64,000 nt of DNA from NCBI RefSeq assembly GCF_029846635.1, contig NZ_JARVTG010000001.1, positions 3,143,501 to 3,207,500 on the forward strand, given 5' to 3'. This document shows positions 37,224-46,378 of the stretch, piece after piece. Source of the DNA: Pokkaliibacter sp. MBI-7 (GTDB taxonomy: Bacteria; Pseudomonadota; Gammaproteobacteria; Pseudomonadales; Balneatricaceae). The position numbers were made by a program, and so were the translations under genes. Under the pieces are notes generated by a model that made no database searches, was not told where the DNA came from, and saw only the letters and a list, made by a program, of their open reading frames with translations. Each line of letters starts with the position of its first letter. Within the stretch, counting starts at the first letter, position 1.

Positions 37224-38258
37224 ATGCAACATAACGTGGCGTTCAGTTTTGCCGACGGCAAAACCCTGTTCTTCAAGGCCAAGCACAATGAGCTGCTGCT
37301 GGATGCGGCTTTGCGCAATGGCATCACCATTCCGCTGGATTGCCGTGAAGGGGTATGCGGCACCTGCAAGGGCCGCTGTGAATCGGGCCGTTATGAGCAG
37401 GACTATGTGGATGAAGAGGCCCTGACCGAACAGGAACTGGCCGAGCGTGCCATTCTGACCTGTCAGACCCGGGTGCACTCGGCGGCGTCGTTCTACTACG
37501 ACTTTGACTCCAGCCTGTGCAGTCAGGAAGGCACCCAGACCCTGCAGGCCACGGTGACCTCGGTGCAGCAGGTGTCACCGACGACCGCCATTCTGCATCT
37601 GGATGCCAGCGCCAGCAGTAGGCTGGATTATCTGCCCGGTCAGTATGCCCGTATCCGTATTCCTGATCTGGAAGGGGAGGTATGGCGCTCCTATTCCTTT
37701 GCCACCTGTCCCAATGACCGCAATCAGCTGCAGTTTCTGATCCGCCTGCTGCCAGGCGGCGCCATGAGCGACTACATTCGCCATCGTTGCCAGCCCGGTC
37801 AGCAGCTGACACTGGAAGCCCCGTTCGGCGCTTTCTATCGCCGCCATGTCAGCAAACCCCTGTACATGCTGGCGGGAGGCACCGGCTTGTCGGCCTTTCT
37901 CGGCATGCTCGATGAACTGGCCGAACAGGGCGGCTGTGGCCAGCCGGTGACGCTGTATTACGGTGTCACCACCGAGGCTGACCTGTGTGAACTGGAGCGG
38001 CTGCAGAGGTATGTGACGCGTATCCCCGGCTTCAGCTGGCATGCGGTGGTGATGAAACCGGCGGAGACGTGGCAGGGCAAATGCGGCGTCATCCCTGACC
38101 ATCTGGATGTGTCGCTGCTGCAGGGGCAACCGTTCGACATGTACATGTGCGGCCCGCCACCGATGGTGGAAGCGGTACGCCAGTGGCTGAGCCAGCAGGA
38201 GATCACAGGCGGCCAGCTGTACTTCGAGAAATTTGTCGAAAGCAACAGCAAGGACTGA
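37224..38258 (+). CDS. antC: Anthranilate 1,2-dioxygenase electron-transfer component (reductase)
   Basis: 344 residues. N-terminal plant-type [2Fe-2S] ferredoxin domain with C40, C45, C48 and C80 (LDCREGVCGTCKGRC ... ILTC). Then an FAD-binding domain (~105-205; YLPGQYARIRIP, RSYSFATCP) and an NAD-binding domain (LAGGTGLSAFLGMLDEL; MYMCGPPPMVEAV). It passes electrons from NADH to the AntA Rieske centre. ATG 37224 (MQHNVAFSFADG) is chosen by alignment with BenC/AntC N-termini. It is separated from antB by the repeat block. Confidence 0.93.
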   Translation: MQHNVAFSFADGKTLFFKAKHNELLLDAALRNGITIPLDCREGVCGTCKGRCESGRYEQDYVDEEALTEQELAERAILTCQTRVHSAASFYYDFDSSLCSQEGTQTLQATVTSVQQVSPTTAILHLDASASSRLDYLPGQYARIRIPDLEGEVWRSYSFATCPNDRNQLQFLIRLLPGGAMSDYIRHRCQPGQQLTLEAPFGAFYRRHVSKPLYMLAGGTGLSAFLGMLDELAEQGGCGQPVTLYYGVTTEADLCELERLQRYVTRIPGFSWHAVVMKPAETWQGKCGVIPDHLDVSLLQGQPFDMYMCGPPPMVEAVRQWLSQQEITGGQLYFEKFVESNSKD

Positions 38259-38288
38259 GCAGGTTTTCACTACTGAATGTTTACGGAA

Positions 38289-38326
38289 GCACCCGGCGAT
38301 GGCTGTCCATTGTCCTCGCCGGGTGC
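38289..38326 (+). terminator. Inverted repeat downstream of antC (possible terminator)
   Basis: GCACCCGGCGA and its exact complement form an 11-bp stem with a 16-base loop, 30 bp after the antC stop codon. There is no U-tract on the plus strand (GAATAAAAAG follows), so intrinsic termination is uncertain. Confidence 0.45.
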
Positions 38327-38352
38327 GAATAAAAAGTGCACGCACTGCGCAA

Positions 38353-38412
38353 TAAAACGGATAGCAAAAGTGCAATTTCAGGATAGCCACAGTGCATTAG
38401 CTGGGTTACAAA
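38353..38412 (+). promoter_or_regulatory. Tandem XylS/AntR-like operator upstream of the Liv-type ABC operon
   Basis: GGATAG boxes start at 38359 and 38381, again 22 bp apart, and TGCA-N6-GGATA (38371-38385) is an exact match to the XylS/BenR half-site pattern. A weak -10 candidate (TACAAA) begins 26 bp after the second box start, the same offset as at antA. A third TGCA lies at 38337. The remaining leader up to 38697 shows no gene. Confidence 0.75.
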
Positions 38413-38697
38413 TGGACATCCAGCAGGCCGCTGCCTGACACAACAGACCGCCTCTACCCGGCTTGTGGGGAGAAGGCCGGTGATCATGCCCGTGCACAAG
38501 CAGGCTTCACATTCGCACCACGCAGTACCCGCAACTGAGCAGTATGCAGTACCCGCAGTAGTCACAATTGAGTTTCAACACAACGACCGGCGCCGCCTGT
38601 GCGAGCTGTCGGCAGAGCGCTGTTGTCTGTCACCGTAGGCCTGAGTGCAGCGGGGCAGATAGCGAGATCTTGATTGCAAAGAGCCAGGGTGATTTGA

Positions 38698-39927
38698 ATG
38701 CCAAAACAGTCCTATGTATCCAATCCTTCGCGTTTTTCCACCGTATCTCAGCGCCTGTTGCCAGGCCTCTGTAGTGCCGCACTGCTAATGGCAGGCAGCA
38801 GCCTGCTGAGTACCGCCGTGGCGGCTGAACCCGTCAAGCTGGGAATGATCACCACCCTGTCGACCAAGGGCGGTTATCTGGGTGAAGACATGCGTGATGG
38901 CTTCAAGCTGGCCGTCGAGCAGGGCAAGGGCAGCCTCGGTGGAATACCGGTGGAGCTGCTGGTGGATGACGATGCCGGTGATCCGCAGAAGGGTAAGCAG
39001 ATTGCCGAGCGCATGATCAAGAGCGACAAGGTCGACATGATGACCGGCATCATGTTCTCCAACGTGGCCATGGCCGTGGTGCCGAGCGTGCTCAAGGACG
39101 GCCTGTTCTTCGTCGGTGCCAACGCGGCCCCGGCACCTTTCGCGGGCAAGATGTGTAACCCCAACTATTTCAACGTCGCCTATCAGAACGACAACATGCA
39201 CGAAGCCATGGGCGAATACCTGACCCAGCAGGGCTACAAAAGCGTATTCCTGATCGCGCCCAACTATCCGGCAGGTAAGGATGCGCTGACCGGCTTCAAG
39301 CGGTTCTACAAGGGCGAGATCAAGCAGGAGGTCTACACCAAGCTGGACCAGTCTGACTATGCTGCGCTGATTTCGCAGATTCGTGCTGACAAGCCCGATG
39401 CGGTGTTCTACTTCCTGCCCGGCGGACTCGGAGTCAACTTCCTCAAGCAGTACGATCAGGCTGGCATGAAGAGCGAAGTGAAGATCTTTGGCCCCGGCTT
39501 CTCCTTTGACCGCCGTCTGCTGGGCGCGGTCGGTGCGGCCGCCGAAGGTGTGATGAACAGTTCCGAATGGAATGACGATCTGCCCGCGGCGGGCAATGCC
39601 GAGTTTGTGCAGGCATTCCACACCGCCTATGGCCGTTACCCGACCCTTTATGCGGCTCAGGCCTACGATGCGGCCAACCTGATCGGCAGTGCGCTGAAGC
39701 AGGTCGATGGCAAGCTGGATGACAAGGATGCGGTGCGCAAGGCGCTGATGGCCGCTGACTTCAGTTCGGTGCGGGGCAGCTTCCGTTTCAATACCAACCA
39801 CCATCCGATTCAGGACATCTACGTGCGTCAGGTCATCAAGCTGGACGATGGCAGCTATGCCAACAAGACCGTCAGCAAGGTGTTTGAGCAGCATCAGGAT
39901 GCCTACGTCGGCGAATGCAAGATCTGA
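38698..39927 (+). CDS. Branched-chain-type ABC transporter substrate-binding protein (predicted anthranilate/aromatic uptake)
   Basis: 409 residues with a long signal peptide ending around STAVAA|EPV. The mature part is a type I periplasmic binding protein of the Peripla_BP_6 (LivJ-like) family: VKLGMITTLSTKGGYLGEDMRDGFKLAVEQ, VDDDAGDPQKGKQIAERMI, and YYAAQAYDAANLIG-type helix near the C-terminus. Such LivJ-like proteins often bind aromatic acids rather than branched-chain amino acids. AGGGTG lies upstream of ATG 38698. First gene of a five-component transporter operon, co-regulated with antA by operator similarity. Confidence 0.87.
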   Translation: MPKQSYVSNPSRFSTVSQRLLPGLCSAALLMAGSSLLSTAVAAEPVKLGMITTLSTKGGYLGEDMRDGFKLAVEQGKGSLGGIPVELLVDDDAGDPQKGKQIAERMIKSDKVDMMTGIMFSNVAMAVVPSVLKDGLFFVGANAAPAPFAGKMCNPNYFNVAYQNDNMHEAMGEYLTQQGYKSVFLIAPNYPAGKDALTGFKRFYKGEIKQEVYTKLDQSDYAALISQIRADKPDAVFYFLPGGLGVNFLKQYDQAGMKSEVKIFGPGFSFDRRLLGAVGAAAEGVMNSSEWNDDLPAAGNAEFVQAFHTAYGRYPTLYAAQAYDAANLIGSALKQVDGKLDDKDAVRKALMAADFSSVRGSFRFNTNHHPIQDIYVRQVIKLDDGSYANKTVSKVFEQHQDAYVGECKI

Positions 39928-40069
39928 GAACCTGTCTGCGACCGGCTGTACGCCGGTCCGCAGCCTGTTCTGAACGTAGTGCAGCGGGCGGTAACCACGT
40001 CCGCTGCCGGCAGCGCCTGACGGGTTGAATGGGTCAGGAGCTGTCGTCGCAGGGTGGAGACGGAGCATT

Positions 40070-40984
40070 ATGATTTTGTTTCTCGAACAACTGCTGAACG
40101 GCCTGCAGTTCGGCGTCATGCTGTTTTTGATGGCGTCCGGGCTGACACTGGTGTTCGGTATCATGAACCTGGTCAATCTGGCCCACGGTTCCTTTTATAT
40201 GATCGGTGCCTTCGTGGCGGCGGCCATTGTCGCCAGCAGTGGCAGCTTTGTACTGGGCCTGCTGGGCGCACTGCTGGCCACGGCGATTCTCGGTATTGCC
40301 GTGGAAATGCTGATATTCCGCGTGCTGTACAAGCGTGATCACCTCGAACAGATTCTCGCCACCTTCGGCATCATCCTGTTCTGCAACGAAGCAGTGCAGG
40401 TGATCTGGGGTAAGACCCCGCTGTTCTTCGATATTCCCGCCGCGCTGTCCGGCTCGGTGGAGTTGCTGCCGGGGCTGAATTATCCGCTGTTCCGTATTGG
40501 TGTGATTGGCGTCGGTATCGTCGTGGCGGTGTTCCTCTATCTGCTGATCAACCGCACCCGTCTGGGCATGGCGATCCGTGCCGGTTCCTCCGATCGCGAG
40601 ATGATTGCTGCCCTCGGCGTCAACATCAAACTGCTGTATTCGCTGGTGTTTGGGCTGGGGGCACTGCTGGCTGCGCTGGCAGGAGTGATGGCTGGGCCGA
40701 TTCTGTCGGTGGAAAGCGGCATGGGTGAAAGCATCCTCATTCTGACCTTTGTGGTGATCGTCATCGGTGGCATCGGCTCCATCAAGGGGGCGCTGGCCGG
40801 AGCGGTGCTGGTCGGGGTGGTGGACACCCTGGGCCGGGCTTTTATGCCTGAACTGATGCGCATGGCGCTGTCTGGCGGTGCTGCCGACAGCATGGGTGCC
40901 ACACTGTCGTCGATCCTGATTTATCTGCTGATGGCGGTGGTACTGATCTTCCGGCCAAGAGGGCTGTTTAATGCAAACCACTAA
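40070..40984 (+). CDS. Branched-chain-type ABC transporter permease, LivH-like
   Basis: 304 residues, about eight membrane segments. LivH hallmarks: FLEQLLNGLQFGVMLFLMASGLTLVFGIMNLVNLAHGSFYMIGAF at the start and VVIVIGGIGSIKGALAGAVLVGVVDTLGR in the second half. Start ATG 40070 with GGTGGAGACGGAG upstream. Its end overlaps the next permease by 14 bp, a sign of translational coupling. Confidence 0.92.
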   Translation: MILFLEQLLNGLQFGVMLFLMASGLTLVFGIMNLVNLAHGSFYMIGAFVAAAIVASSGSFVLGLLGALLATAILGIAVEMLIFRVLYKRDHLEQILATFGIILFCNEAVQVIWGKTPLFFDIPAALSGSVELLPGLNYPLFRIGVIGVGIVVAVFLYLLINRTRLGMAIRAGSSDREMIAALGVNIKLLYSLVFGLGALLAALAGVMAGPILSVESGMGESILILTFVVIVIGGIGSIKGALAGAVLVGVVDTLGRAFMPELMRMALSGGAADSMGATLSSILIYLLMAVVLIFRPRGLFNANH

Positions 40985-42023
40985 AACGACAACACTTGCG
41001 GCACCGCTGCCGGGTGCGTCGGCTCCCGCCCGTGCTGAGCGGCGCTGGCCGCTGTCACGTCAGCTGACATGGCTGACCTTTGCCCTGCTGCTGAGCCTGC
41101 CGCTGCTGCTCAGCGTGCTGGACAACACCTTCCTGCTGACGCTGGTCAGCCGCTGCATGATCTACGGCATTGCCGCCATCAGCCTCAATCTGATTCTTGG
41201 CTACGGTGGCATGCTCAGCCTTGGTCATGCCGCCTTCTTCGGTATCGGTGCCTACGTGGTAGGCATCACCGCGCAGAATTTCATGTACGGTACGGCACTG
41301 ATGGAATGGCCGTTCGAGCTGGCAGCCAGTAACGATGCCATCGTCGTGTGGCCCGTGGCGATCCTGCTGTCAGCGCTGGCAGCGCTGCTGATCGGTGCCA
41401 TCAGCCTGCGTACCAGCGGGGTGTACTTCCTGATGCTGACCCTGGCCTTTGCGCAGATGATCTACTTCATCTTTGTTTCGCTGGATCAGTACGGCGGGGA
41501 CGACGGCATGAACCTGATGAGCCGCAATACCCTGCTGGGCTTTGATCTGGATAACGACCTGACTTTCTATTACGTCTGCTTCGGCTGTCTGCTGCTGATC
41601 TATCTGCTGGTGCAGCGCCTGATTGCGGCACGGTTCGGCATGGTGCTGCGTGGCTGCAAGCAGAACGAGCAGCGCATGCAGGCCATGGGCTTCCCCACCT
41701 ATCGCTACCGGTTGATGGCCTTTGCTCTGGCCGGTGCCGGTGCCGGGCTGGCCGGGGCGCTGATTGGCAACCAGATGGAATACGTCAGCCCCAACCTGTT
41801 GCACTGGAAAATGTCCGGTGAACTGATGGTGATGGTGTTGCTGGGCGGTCTCGGCACTCTGCTCGGGCCTTTGTGGGGAGCCTTTGTATTCCTGCTGGTG
41901 GAGGATGTGCTGTCCGGTATTACCGAACACTGGATGCTGTTTTTCGGTCCCTTCCTGGTGCTGGTGGTGCTGTTTGCCAAAGGCGGCATCTACGGCTATC
42001 TGATTCGTAAGGAGCAGCCATGA
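40971..42023 (+). CDS. Branched-chain-type ABC transporter permease, LivM-like
   Basis: 350 residues. LivM hallmarks: YGIAAISLNLILGYGGMLSLGHAAFFGIGAYVVGI, SLRTSGVYFLMLTLAFAQMIYFI and GLGTLLGPLWGAFVFLLVEDVL, with about ten membrane segments after a ~25-residue cytoplasmic tail. Overlaps both neighbours by a few bases. Second channel subunit. Confidence 0.92.
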   Translation: MQTTKTTTLAAPLPGASAPARAERRWPLSRQLTWLTFALLLSLPLLLSVLDNTFLLTLVSRCMIYGIAAISLNLILGYGGMLSLGHAAFFGIGAYVVGITAQNFMYGTALMEWPFELAASNDAIVVWPVAILLSALAALLIGAISLRTSGVYFLMLTLAFAQMIYFIFVSLDQYGGDDGMNLMSRNTLLGFDLDNDLTFYYVCFGCLLLIYLLVQRLIAARFGMVLRGCKQNEQRMQAMGFPTYRYRLMAFALAGAGAGLAGALIGNQMEYVSPNLLHWKMSGELMVMVLLGGLGTLLGPLWGAFVFLLVEDVLSGITEHWMLFFGPFLVLVVLFAKGGIYGYLIRKEQP

Positions 42024-42787
42024 GCACGACCGATACGCCGGTATGGGCGCTGGAAGCGCGCGGACTGGTCAAGCGTTATGGCCAGCTGGTGGCCACGGAC
42101 CATGCTGACCTCTGTGTCGCCAAAGGTGAGCTGCATGCGCTGATCGGCCCCAACGGGGCAGGTAAGACCACGCTGATCAAGCAGCTGTCGGGGGAAATCT
42201 TCTCCGACAAGGGACAGCTGCACTTCAACGGTGAAGATATTACCCGCATGCCCATCCATCAGCGTGCCCATCGGGGGCTGGTGCGCTCGTACCAGATCAC
42301 CTCGATCTTTGAAGAAATGACAGTGGCCGATAACGTGGCGCTGGCAGTACAGGCGCTGCAGGGCCACAGCTTCCGTTTCTGGCGGCCGGCGGCGACCGAC
42401 CGGCGTCTGCGTGATCCGGCCATGCACTGTCTGGAGCGAGTCAGGCTGGGCCATCGTGCCGCGGTGCTGGCCGGTAATCTGGCCCATGGCGAGAAGCGTC
42501 AGCTGGAAATCGCCATGACGCTGGCGGCGGAGCCCAGCATGCTGCTGCTGGATGAGCCGATGGCCGGCATGAGCCCGGAGGAATCGGGGCAAATGGTGGA
42601 GTTGCTGCAGGCACTGAAGGGCGAGCACAGCATCCTGCTGGTGGAACACGATATGGATGCGGTGTTCTCGCTGTCCGACCGCCTGACGGTGCTGGTCTAC
42701 GGCAAGCCGCTGGTGACTGGCACGGCGGCGGAAATCCGCAACGATCAACGGGTACGTGAAGCCTATCTGGGCGAGGAGGCGGCCTGA
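42020..42787 (+). CDS. Branched-chain-type ABC transporter ATP-binding protein, LivG-like
   Basis: 255 residues. Walker A GPNGAGKTT (~39-47), signature LAHGEKRQLEIAMTLA, Walker B MLLLDEPMAGMSPEE, H-loop VEHDMDAV, and the LivG C-terminal tail (VREAYLGEE). ATGA overlap with the preceding permease. Confidence 0.93.
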   Translation: MSTTDTPVWALEARGLVKRYGQLVATDHADLCVAKGELHALIGPNGAGKTTLIKQLSGEIFSDKGQLHFNGEDITRMPIHQRAHRGLVRSYQITSIFEEMTVADNVALAVQALQGHSFRFWRPAATDRRLRDPAMHCLERVRLGHRAAVLAGNLAHGEKRQLEIAMTLAAEPSMLLLDEPMAGMSPEESGQMVELLQALKGEHSILLVEHDMDAVFSLSDRLTVLVYGKPLVTGTAAEIRNDQRVREAYLGEEAA

Positions 42788-43488
42788 TGCTGCAAGTCAA
42801 AGGGATCGAAACCTACTACGGCAGCAGTCAGGCGCTGTTCGGTGTGGATCTGCAGGTGGAAGAGGGGCAGGTGGTGACCATGCTCGGCCGCAACGGCATG
42901 GGCAAGACCACCACTGTCAGTTCCATCATGGGCATGCGCTCGCCCAAACGCGGCGAGGTGACGCTGGACGGGCGCAAAGTCTCGCATCTGGAATCCTATA
43001 AGGTGGCGCGGCTGGGGATCGGGCTGGTGCCGGAGGGGCGCCGGGTCTTCCCCAACCTCAATGTCCGCGAGAACCTGCTGGCGGCGGCCAGTCAACGTCA
43101 GGGCAATGCCTCACCGTGGACGCTGCAACGGGTCTATGAACTGTTCCCGCGGCTGCAGGAGCGGCAGTTCAATATGGGCAATCAGCTGTCCGGCGGTGAA
43201 CAGCAGATGCTGGCCATTGGCCGGGCGCTGATGATCAACCCGCGCCTGCTGATTCTGGATGAAGCCACCGAAGGGCTGGCACCGATCATCCGCGATGAAA
43301 TCTGGGCCTGCCTGACGTACCTCAAATCTCAGGGGCAGTCGATTCTGGTCATCGATAAAAATCTGGACGCACTGTTGCGCATTGCCGATCACCATTTTGT
43401 CTTGGAGAAGGGCAGGGTGGTATGGCAGGGTAATTCGGCCCAGCTGCAGCAGGAACCTCAGGTGCAGCACCGTTATCTGGGCATCTGA
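42787..43488 (+). CDS. Branched-chain-type ABC transporter ATP-binding protein, LivF-like
   Basis: 233 residues. Walker A GRNGMGKTTT (~32-41), VPEGRRVFPNLNVRENL typical of LivF, signature LSGGEQQMLAIGRAL, Walker B LLILDEATEGLAPI, and C-terminal HRYLGI. The start codon overlaps the LivG-like stop (TGATG). It completes the importer. Confidence 0.93.
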   Translation: MLQVKGIETYYGSSQALFGVDLQVEEGQVVTMLGRNGMGKTTTVSSIMGMRSPKRGEVTLDGRKVSHLESYKVARLGIGLVPEGRRVFPNLNVRENLLAAASQRQGNASPWTLQRVYELFPRLQERQFNMGNQLSGGEQQMLAIGRALMINPRLLILDEATEGLAPIIRDEIWACLTYLKSQGQSILVIDKNLDALLRIADHHFVLEKGRVVWQGNSAQLQQEPQVQHRYLGI

Positions 43489-43518
43489 TTCTTCGTACCG
43501 TCGAGAGTAACGCTACCT

Positions 43519-44379
43519 ATGAGTTTGTATCGTACCTTCCGCACCGAGGTGGAAATCAACGCCCAGTATGACCCCACCATTGGTCTGGACCGTCAGGCTA
43601 TCATGAGTCACTACGCCGACCAGAGCGCCGCCACGCTGGTGGCACTGGGGCTGCCACGCACGGAGCGATTCGGCCCCACCCGGGCGGAATATCTGGATAT
43701 CTTCCCGGCGGCGCAGCCACAGGCGCCGGTGCATGTGTTTCTGCATGGCGGCTACTGGCGCGCGGGGTCCAGTGCTGACTATGCGCTGGTGGCGCGGCAG
43801 CTGGTCGGGCATGGCATTACTGTGGTGGTGGTCAACTATGCCCTGTGTCCGGTGGTGGCGCTGGGGGAAATCGTCCGCCAGTGCCGCGCGGCACTGGCCT
43901 GGGTGTACCAGCAGGCGGACAGCTTTGGTGGCGACCCTGAGCGCATCACGGTATCGGGGCATTCCGCCGGTGGTCATCTTAGCGCCATGATGCTGGCCAC
44001 TGACTGGGCCGGTGACTATGGCCTGCCTGCCGATCTGGTCAAAGGCATCGTGGCGATCAGCGGGCTGTTTGATCTGCGCCCGTTCCCGCATTCCTGGCTG
44101 CAGCCGTCACTGTACCTGACCAGTCGTGATGTCGAGCGCTATAGCCCGCAGTTTCTGCCGGTGCTGAACCGGGCACCGGTACGGCTGCGGGTAGGGGCGC
44201 TGGAGAGCAGTGAGTTTCACCGCCAGTCGAAAGATTATCTGACGGTGCTGCTGGAGCGTGGTATCGACGCCGATTACCTGCCGTTGCCGGAAGTCGATCA
44301 CTTTGGCGTGCTGGATTACTTCTTCGCCGAAGGCGGTCAGTTGGTCAGGGATGTGCTGGGTTTCTACAACCAGCGTTGA
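43519..44379 (+). CDS. Alpha/beta hydrolase, kynurenine-formamidase-like (HGGYW)
   Basis: 286 residues. HGGYW (76-80) is the oxyanion-hole motif of kynurenine formamidase-type hydrolases; the nucleophile elbow is GHSAGG with S149; a His near the C-terminus (PEVDHFGVLDY) completes the likely triad. Starts MSLYRTFRTEVEINAQYD after GAGAG. It lies 30 bp after the transporter operon and near antABC, so hydrolysis of an N-acyl or ester precursor of anthranilate (for example an N-formyl compound) is a reasonable guess. No kynureninase or tryptophan dioxygenase is in the window. Confidence 0.82.
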   Translation: MSLYRTFRTEVEINAQYDPTIGLDRQAIMSHYADQSAATLVALGLPRTERFGPTRAEYLDIFPAAQPQAPVHVFLHGGYWRAGSSADYALVARQLVGHGITVVVVNYALCPVVALGEIVRQCRAALAWVYQQADSFGGDPERITVSGHSAGGHLSAMMLATDWAGDYGLPADLVKGIVAISGLFDLRPFPHSWLQPSLYLTSRDVERYSPQFLPVLNRAPVRLRVGALESSEFHRQSKDYLTVLLERGIDADYLPLPEVDHFGVLDYFFAEGGQLVRDVLGFYNQR

Positions 44380-44398
44380 AAGGGTCGTCACGGACTGC

Positions 44399-44523
44399 CG
44401 GTGCGATTTACCGCACAAAAGCCGGTGCGATTCACTGCGCTCATCACACCCTACTTGGGACGTCTGCCAGGTGCCTGATGCCGGTGTGACGGTAGGGAGC
44501 GGTGGGGTACGAACCGCACCGTG
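44399..44523. repeat. Single dispersed-repeat copy downstream of the alpha/beta hydrolase
   Basis: The stretch 44424-44523 begins GGTGCGATTCACTGCG, contains CACACCCTAC and GACGGTAGGG, and ends TACGAACCGCACCG. It aligns along its whole ~100 bp with the reverse complement of the 138-bp repeat units at 63.6-64 kb, and its last third with the antB-antC repeats. A shorter partial copy (GGTGCGATTTACCGCAC) precedes it at 44399. Confidence 0.85.
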
Positions 44524-44566
44524 TATGAAGCCGATTTTCCGTGGCAGAGCGGTGATGCTGTGGCGA

Positions 44567-45184
44567 TCAGGCCCGGTAGCCGCGCAGAAACAGTGCCACG
44601 CTGTTACGCAGATAGGCGTGATGAGCGGCGGACTGGGCGTCATAGGGCAGGCCCAGTTTGCGCCGCAGATGGCCTTCCCCCATCAGCATCATCAGCAGCT
44701 GCACGGCAGCTTCATAGGGATCGCTGATGGCCAGTTCACCACGTCCGGCGACCAGCTGCAGATACTGCGTCAGCAGCCGGATGACGTTCAGCGGCCCTTC
44801 ATTGAACAGCAGATGACCCAGATGGGGCTGCTGGTCGGCGCTGCTGATACAGGTACGCAGCACCCGTATGGCATCGTCTGACAGCACCAGTTCGCTGAAC
44901 GAGCGGGCAAAGCGCTGCAGCTGCACTTCAACGCTTTCCTGCTGATTGAACATGTCTTCCGACAGATTAGCCTGCTGACACTTGGCGCGAATAGCGGCGA
45001 CAAACAGGTCGTCCTTGCTGCCAAAGTGGCTGTAGATAGTCTGCTTGGAGACGTCCGCTTCCCTGGCGATGGCATCCATACTGGTATTGACGAAGCCCTG
45101 GCTGCAAAACAGCTCCATGGCGGTTTCCAGAATACGCTGGCGTTTCTCTTCGCTGCGGCTCAGGGGGCGGGACGGCTCGCTCAT
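44567..45184 (-). CDS. TetR-family transcriptional regulator
   Basis: 205 residues. N-terminal TetR HTH: RQRILETAMELFCSQGFVNTSMDAIAREADVSKQTIYSHFGSKDDLFVAAI (~14-65), then an all-helical ligand domain of the AefR/C-terminal TetR_C type (LRTCISSADQQPHLGHLLFNEGP). It is convergent with the transporter/hydrolase operon and divergent from purU. Its targets are unknown; the transporter operon and purU are candidates by position. Confidence 0.9.
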   Translation of the reverse strand: MSEPSRPLSRSEEKRQRILETAMELFCSQGFVNTSMDAIAREADVSKQTIYSHFGSKDDLFVAAIRAKCQQANLSEDMFNQQESVEVQLQRFARSFSELVLSDDAIRVLRTCISSADQQPHLGHLLFNEGPLNVIRLLTQYLQLVAGRGELAISDPYEAAVQLLMMLMGEGHLRRKLGLPYDAQSAAHHAYLRNSVALFLRGYRA

Positions 45185-45459
45185 AGTTCTCCGTTGGCTG
45201 GCGGGTCTGGCTGAAGGGGTAAGTGTAAGGGCTGAGCGGTTGAGATAACAGACAGCGGCTTTTGCCTGCGGTCTGGGCCGCGAAGGGTTTTTTTACCGGG
45301 AAGACGGTTTTCCTGCTGCGTTGAAAGGGGTATAACTTCCGCTTCTCCACGGTTGCCTGTCGCTGCAGCACCTGTTGCAGGTGATGGACAGCATCGTCGG
45401 TAGTCAGCTGGTTATGTGCCCCAAGCGGGCATCTTCGCTTTATGTCACAAGGCCTCGCC

Positions 45460-46335
45460 ATGAAAAACGTTATCAAGGAAAGCAATCGCTTAATTCTCAC
45501 CGCTACCTGTCCTGCCCGTTCCGGCATCGTTGCTGGCGTGTCGTCTTATCTGGCCAATTGCGGTTGCTATATCAGTGAACTGGCGCAGTTTGATGACGAA
45601 GACAACGGCAAGTTCTTCATGCGTGCGGTGTTCCGTATCGAGGGTGAAGTCGACCATACCGTCGACAGCATTCGTGCCGGTTTTCAGGCGGTGGCCGAAG
45701 GCTTCGAGATGGACTGGAACATCTATGACGGCAATAAGCCCAGCAAGGTGCTGATCATGGTTTCCAAATTTGACCACTGTCTGGGTGACCTGCTCTATCG
45801 CCTGCAGAAAGGCGAACTGTTTATGGAAGTCACCGCGGTGGTGTCGAACCATCTGGATCTGCGCCCCATGGTGGAGCGTGAAGGTATCCGCTTTATCTAC
45901 CTGCCGATCACCAAGGACAACAAAGCTAGTCAGGAAGAGCAGCTGCTGCAGATTGTCCACGAAACCGGTACCGATCTGGTGGTGCTGGCGCGCTACATGC
46001 AGATTCTGTCCAACAGCCTGTGCGCCCAGCTGCAGGGGCGTGCCATCAATATCCACCATTCCTTTCTGCCCGGTTTCAAGGGCGCCAAGCCTTATCATCA
46101 GGCCCACGAGCGCGGGGTGAAGCTGATTGGCGCCACGGCGCATTACGTCACTGCGGATCTGGACGAAGGCCCGATCATCGAGCAGGTGGTGCAGCGTGTG
46201 GATCACTCCAGCCGTCCCGATGATCTGGTGGCCATTGGCCGTGAAACCGAGACCCAGGCACTGGCGCGGGCGGTTAAATACCATATTGATCACCGCGTGT
46301 TTCTGGACGGCAACAAGACGGTGATTTTCCGTTAA
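45460..46335 (+). CDS. purU: Formyltetrahydrofolate deformylase
   Basis: 291 residues from ATG 45460 (an alternative in-frame ATG at 45442 adds six residues but lacks an SD; AAGG lies before 45460). N-terminal ACT domain (LILTATCPARSGIVAGVSSYLANCGCYISEL) and a C-terminal formyl-transferase/hydrolase domain with VLIMVSKFDHCLGDLLYR, NHLDLRP, LARYMQILS, INIHHSFLPGFKGAKPYHQA and the catalytic Asp in ADLDEGPII. It hydrolyses 10-formyl-THF to formate and THF, balancing one-carbon pools. Confidence 0.95.
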   Translation: MKNVIKESNRLILTATCPARSGIVAGVSSYLANCGCYISELAQFDDEDNGKFFMRAVFRIEGEVDHTVDSIRAGFQAVAEGFEMDWNIYDGNKPSKVLIMVSKFDHCLGDLLYRLQKGELFMEVTAVVSNHLDLRPMVEREGIRFIYLPITKDNKASQEEQLLQIVHETGTDLVVLARYMQILSNSLCAQLQGRAINIHHSFLPGFKGAKPYHQAHERGVKLIGATAHYVTADLDEGPIIEQVVQRVDHSSRPDDLVAIGRETETQALARAVKYHIDHRVFLDGNKTVIFR

Positions 46336-46378
46336 GTCGCGACACGCCGCAGATCGTGAATACGTTCTGAATCAAACA

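Noticed and set aside
34973..38258. Benzoate dioxygenase (benABC) as an alternative to antABC
   Set aside because: The alpha-subunit motifs (IYRIARDMFTEPELF, LGAGDSETDDGWF) follow AntA rather than BenA as recalled; substrate assay or phylogeny would settle it.
38785..40176. 463-codon minus-strand frame opposite the Liv-type binding protein
   Set aside because: It covers a clear secreted binding protein and shows only mirror-codon composition.
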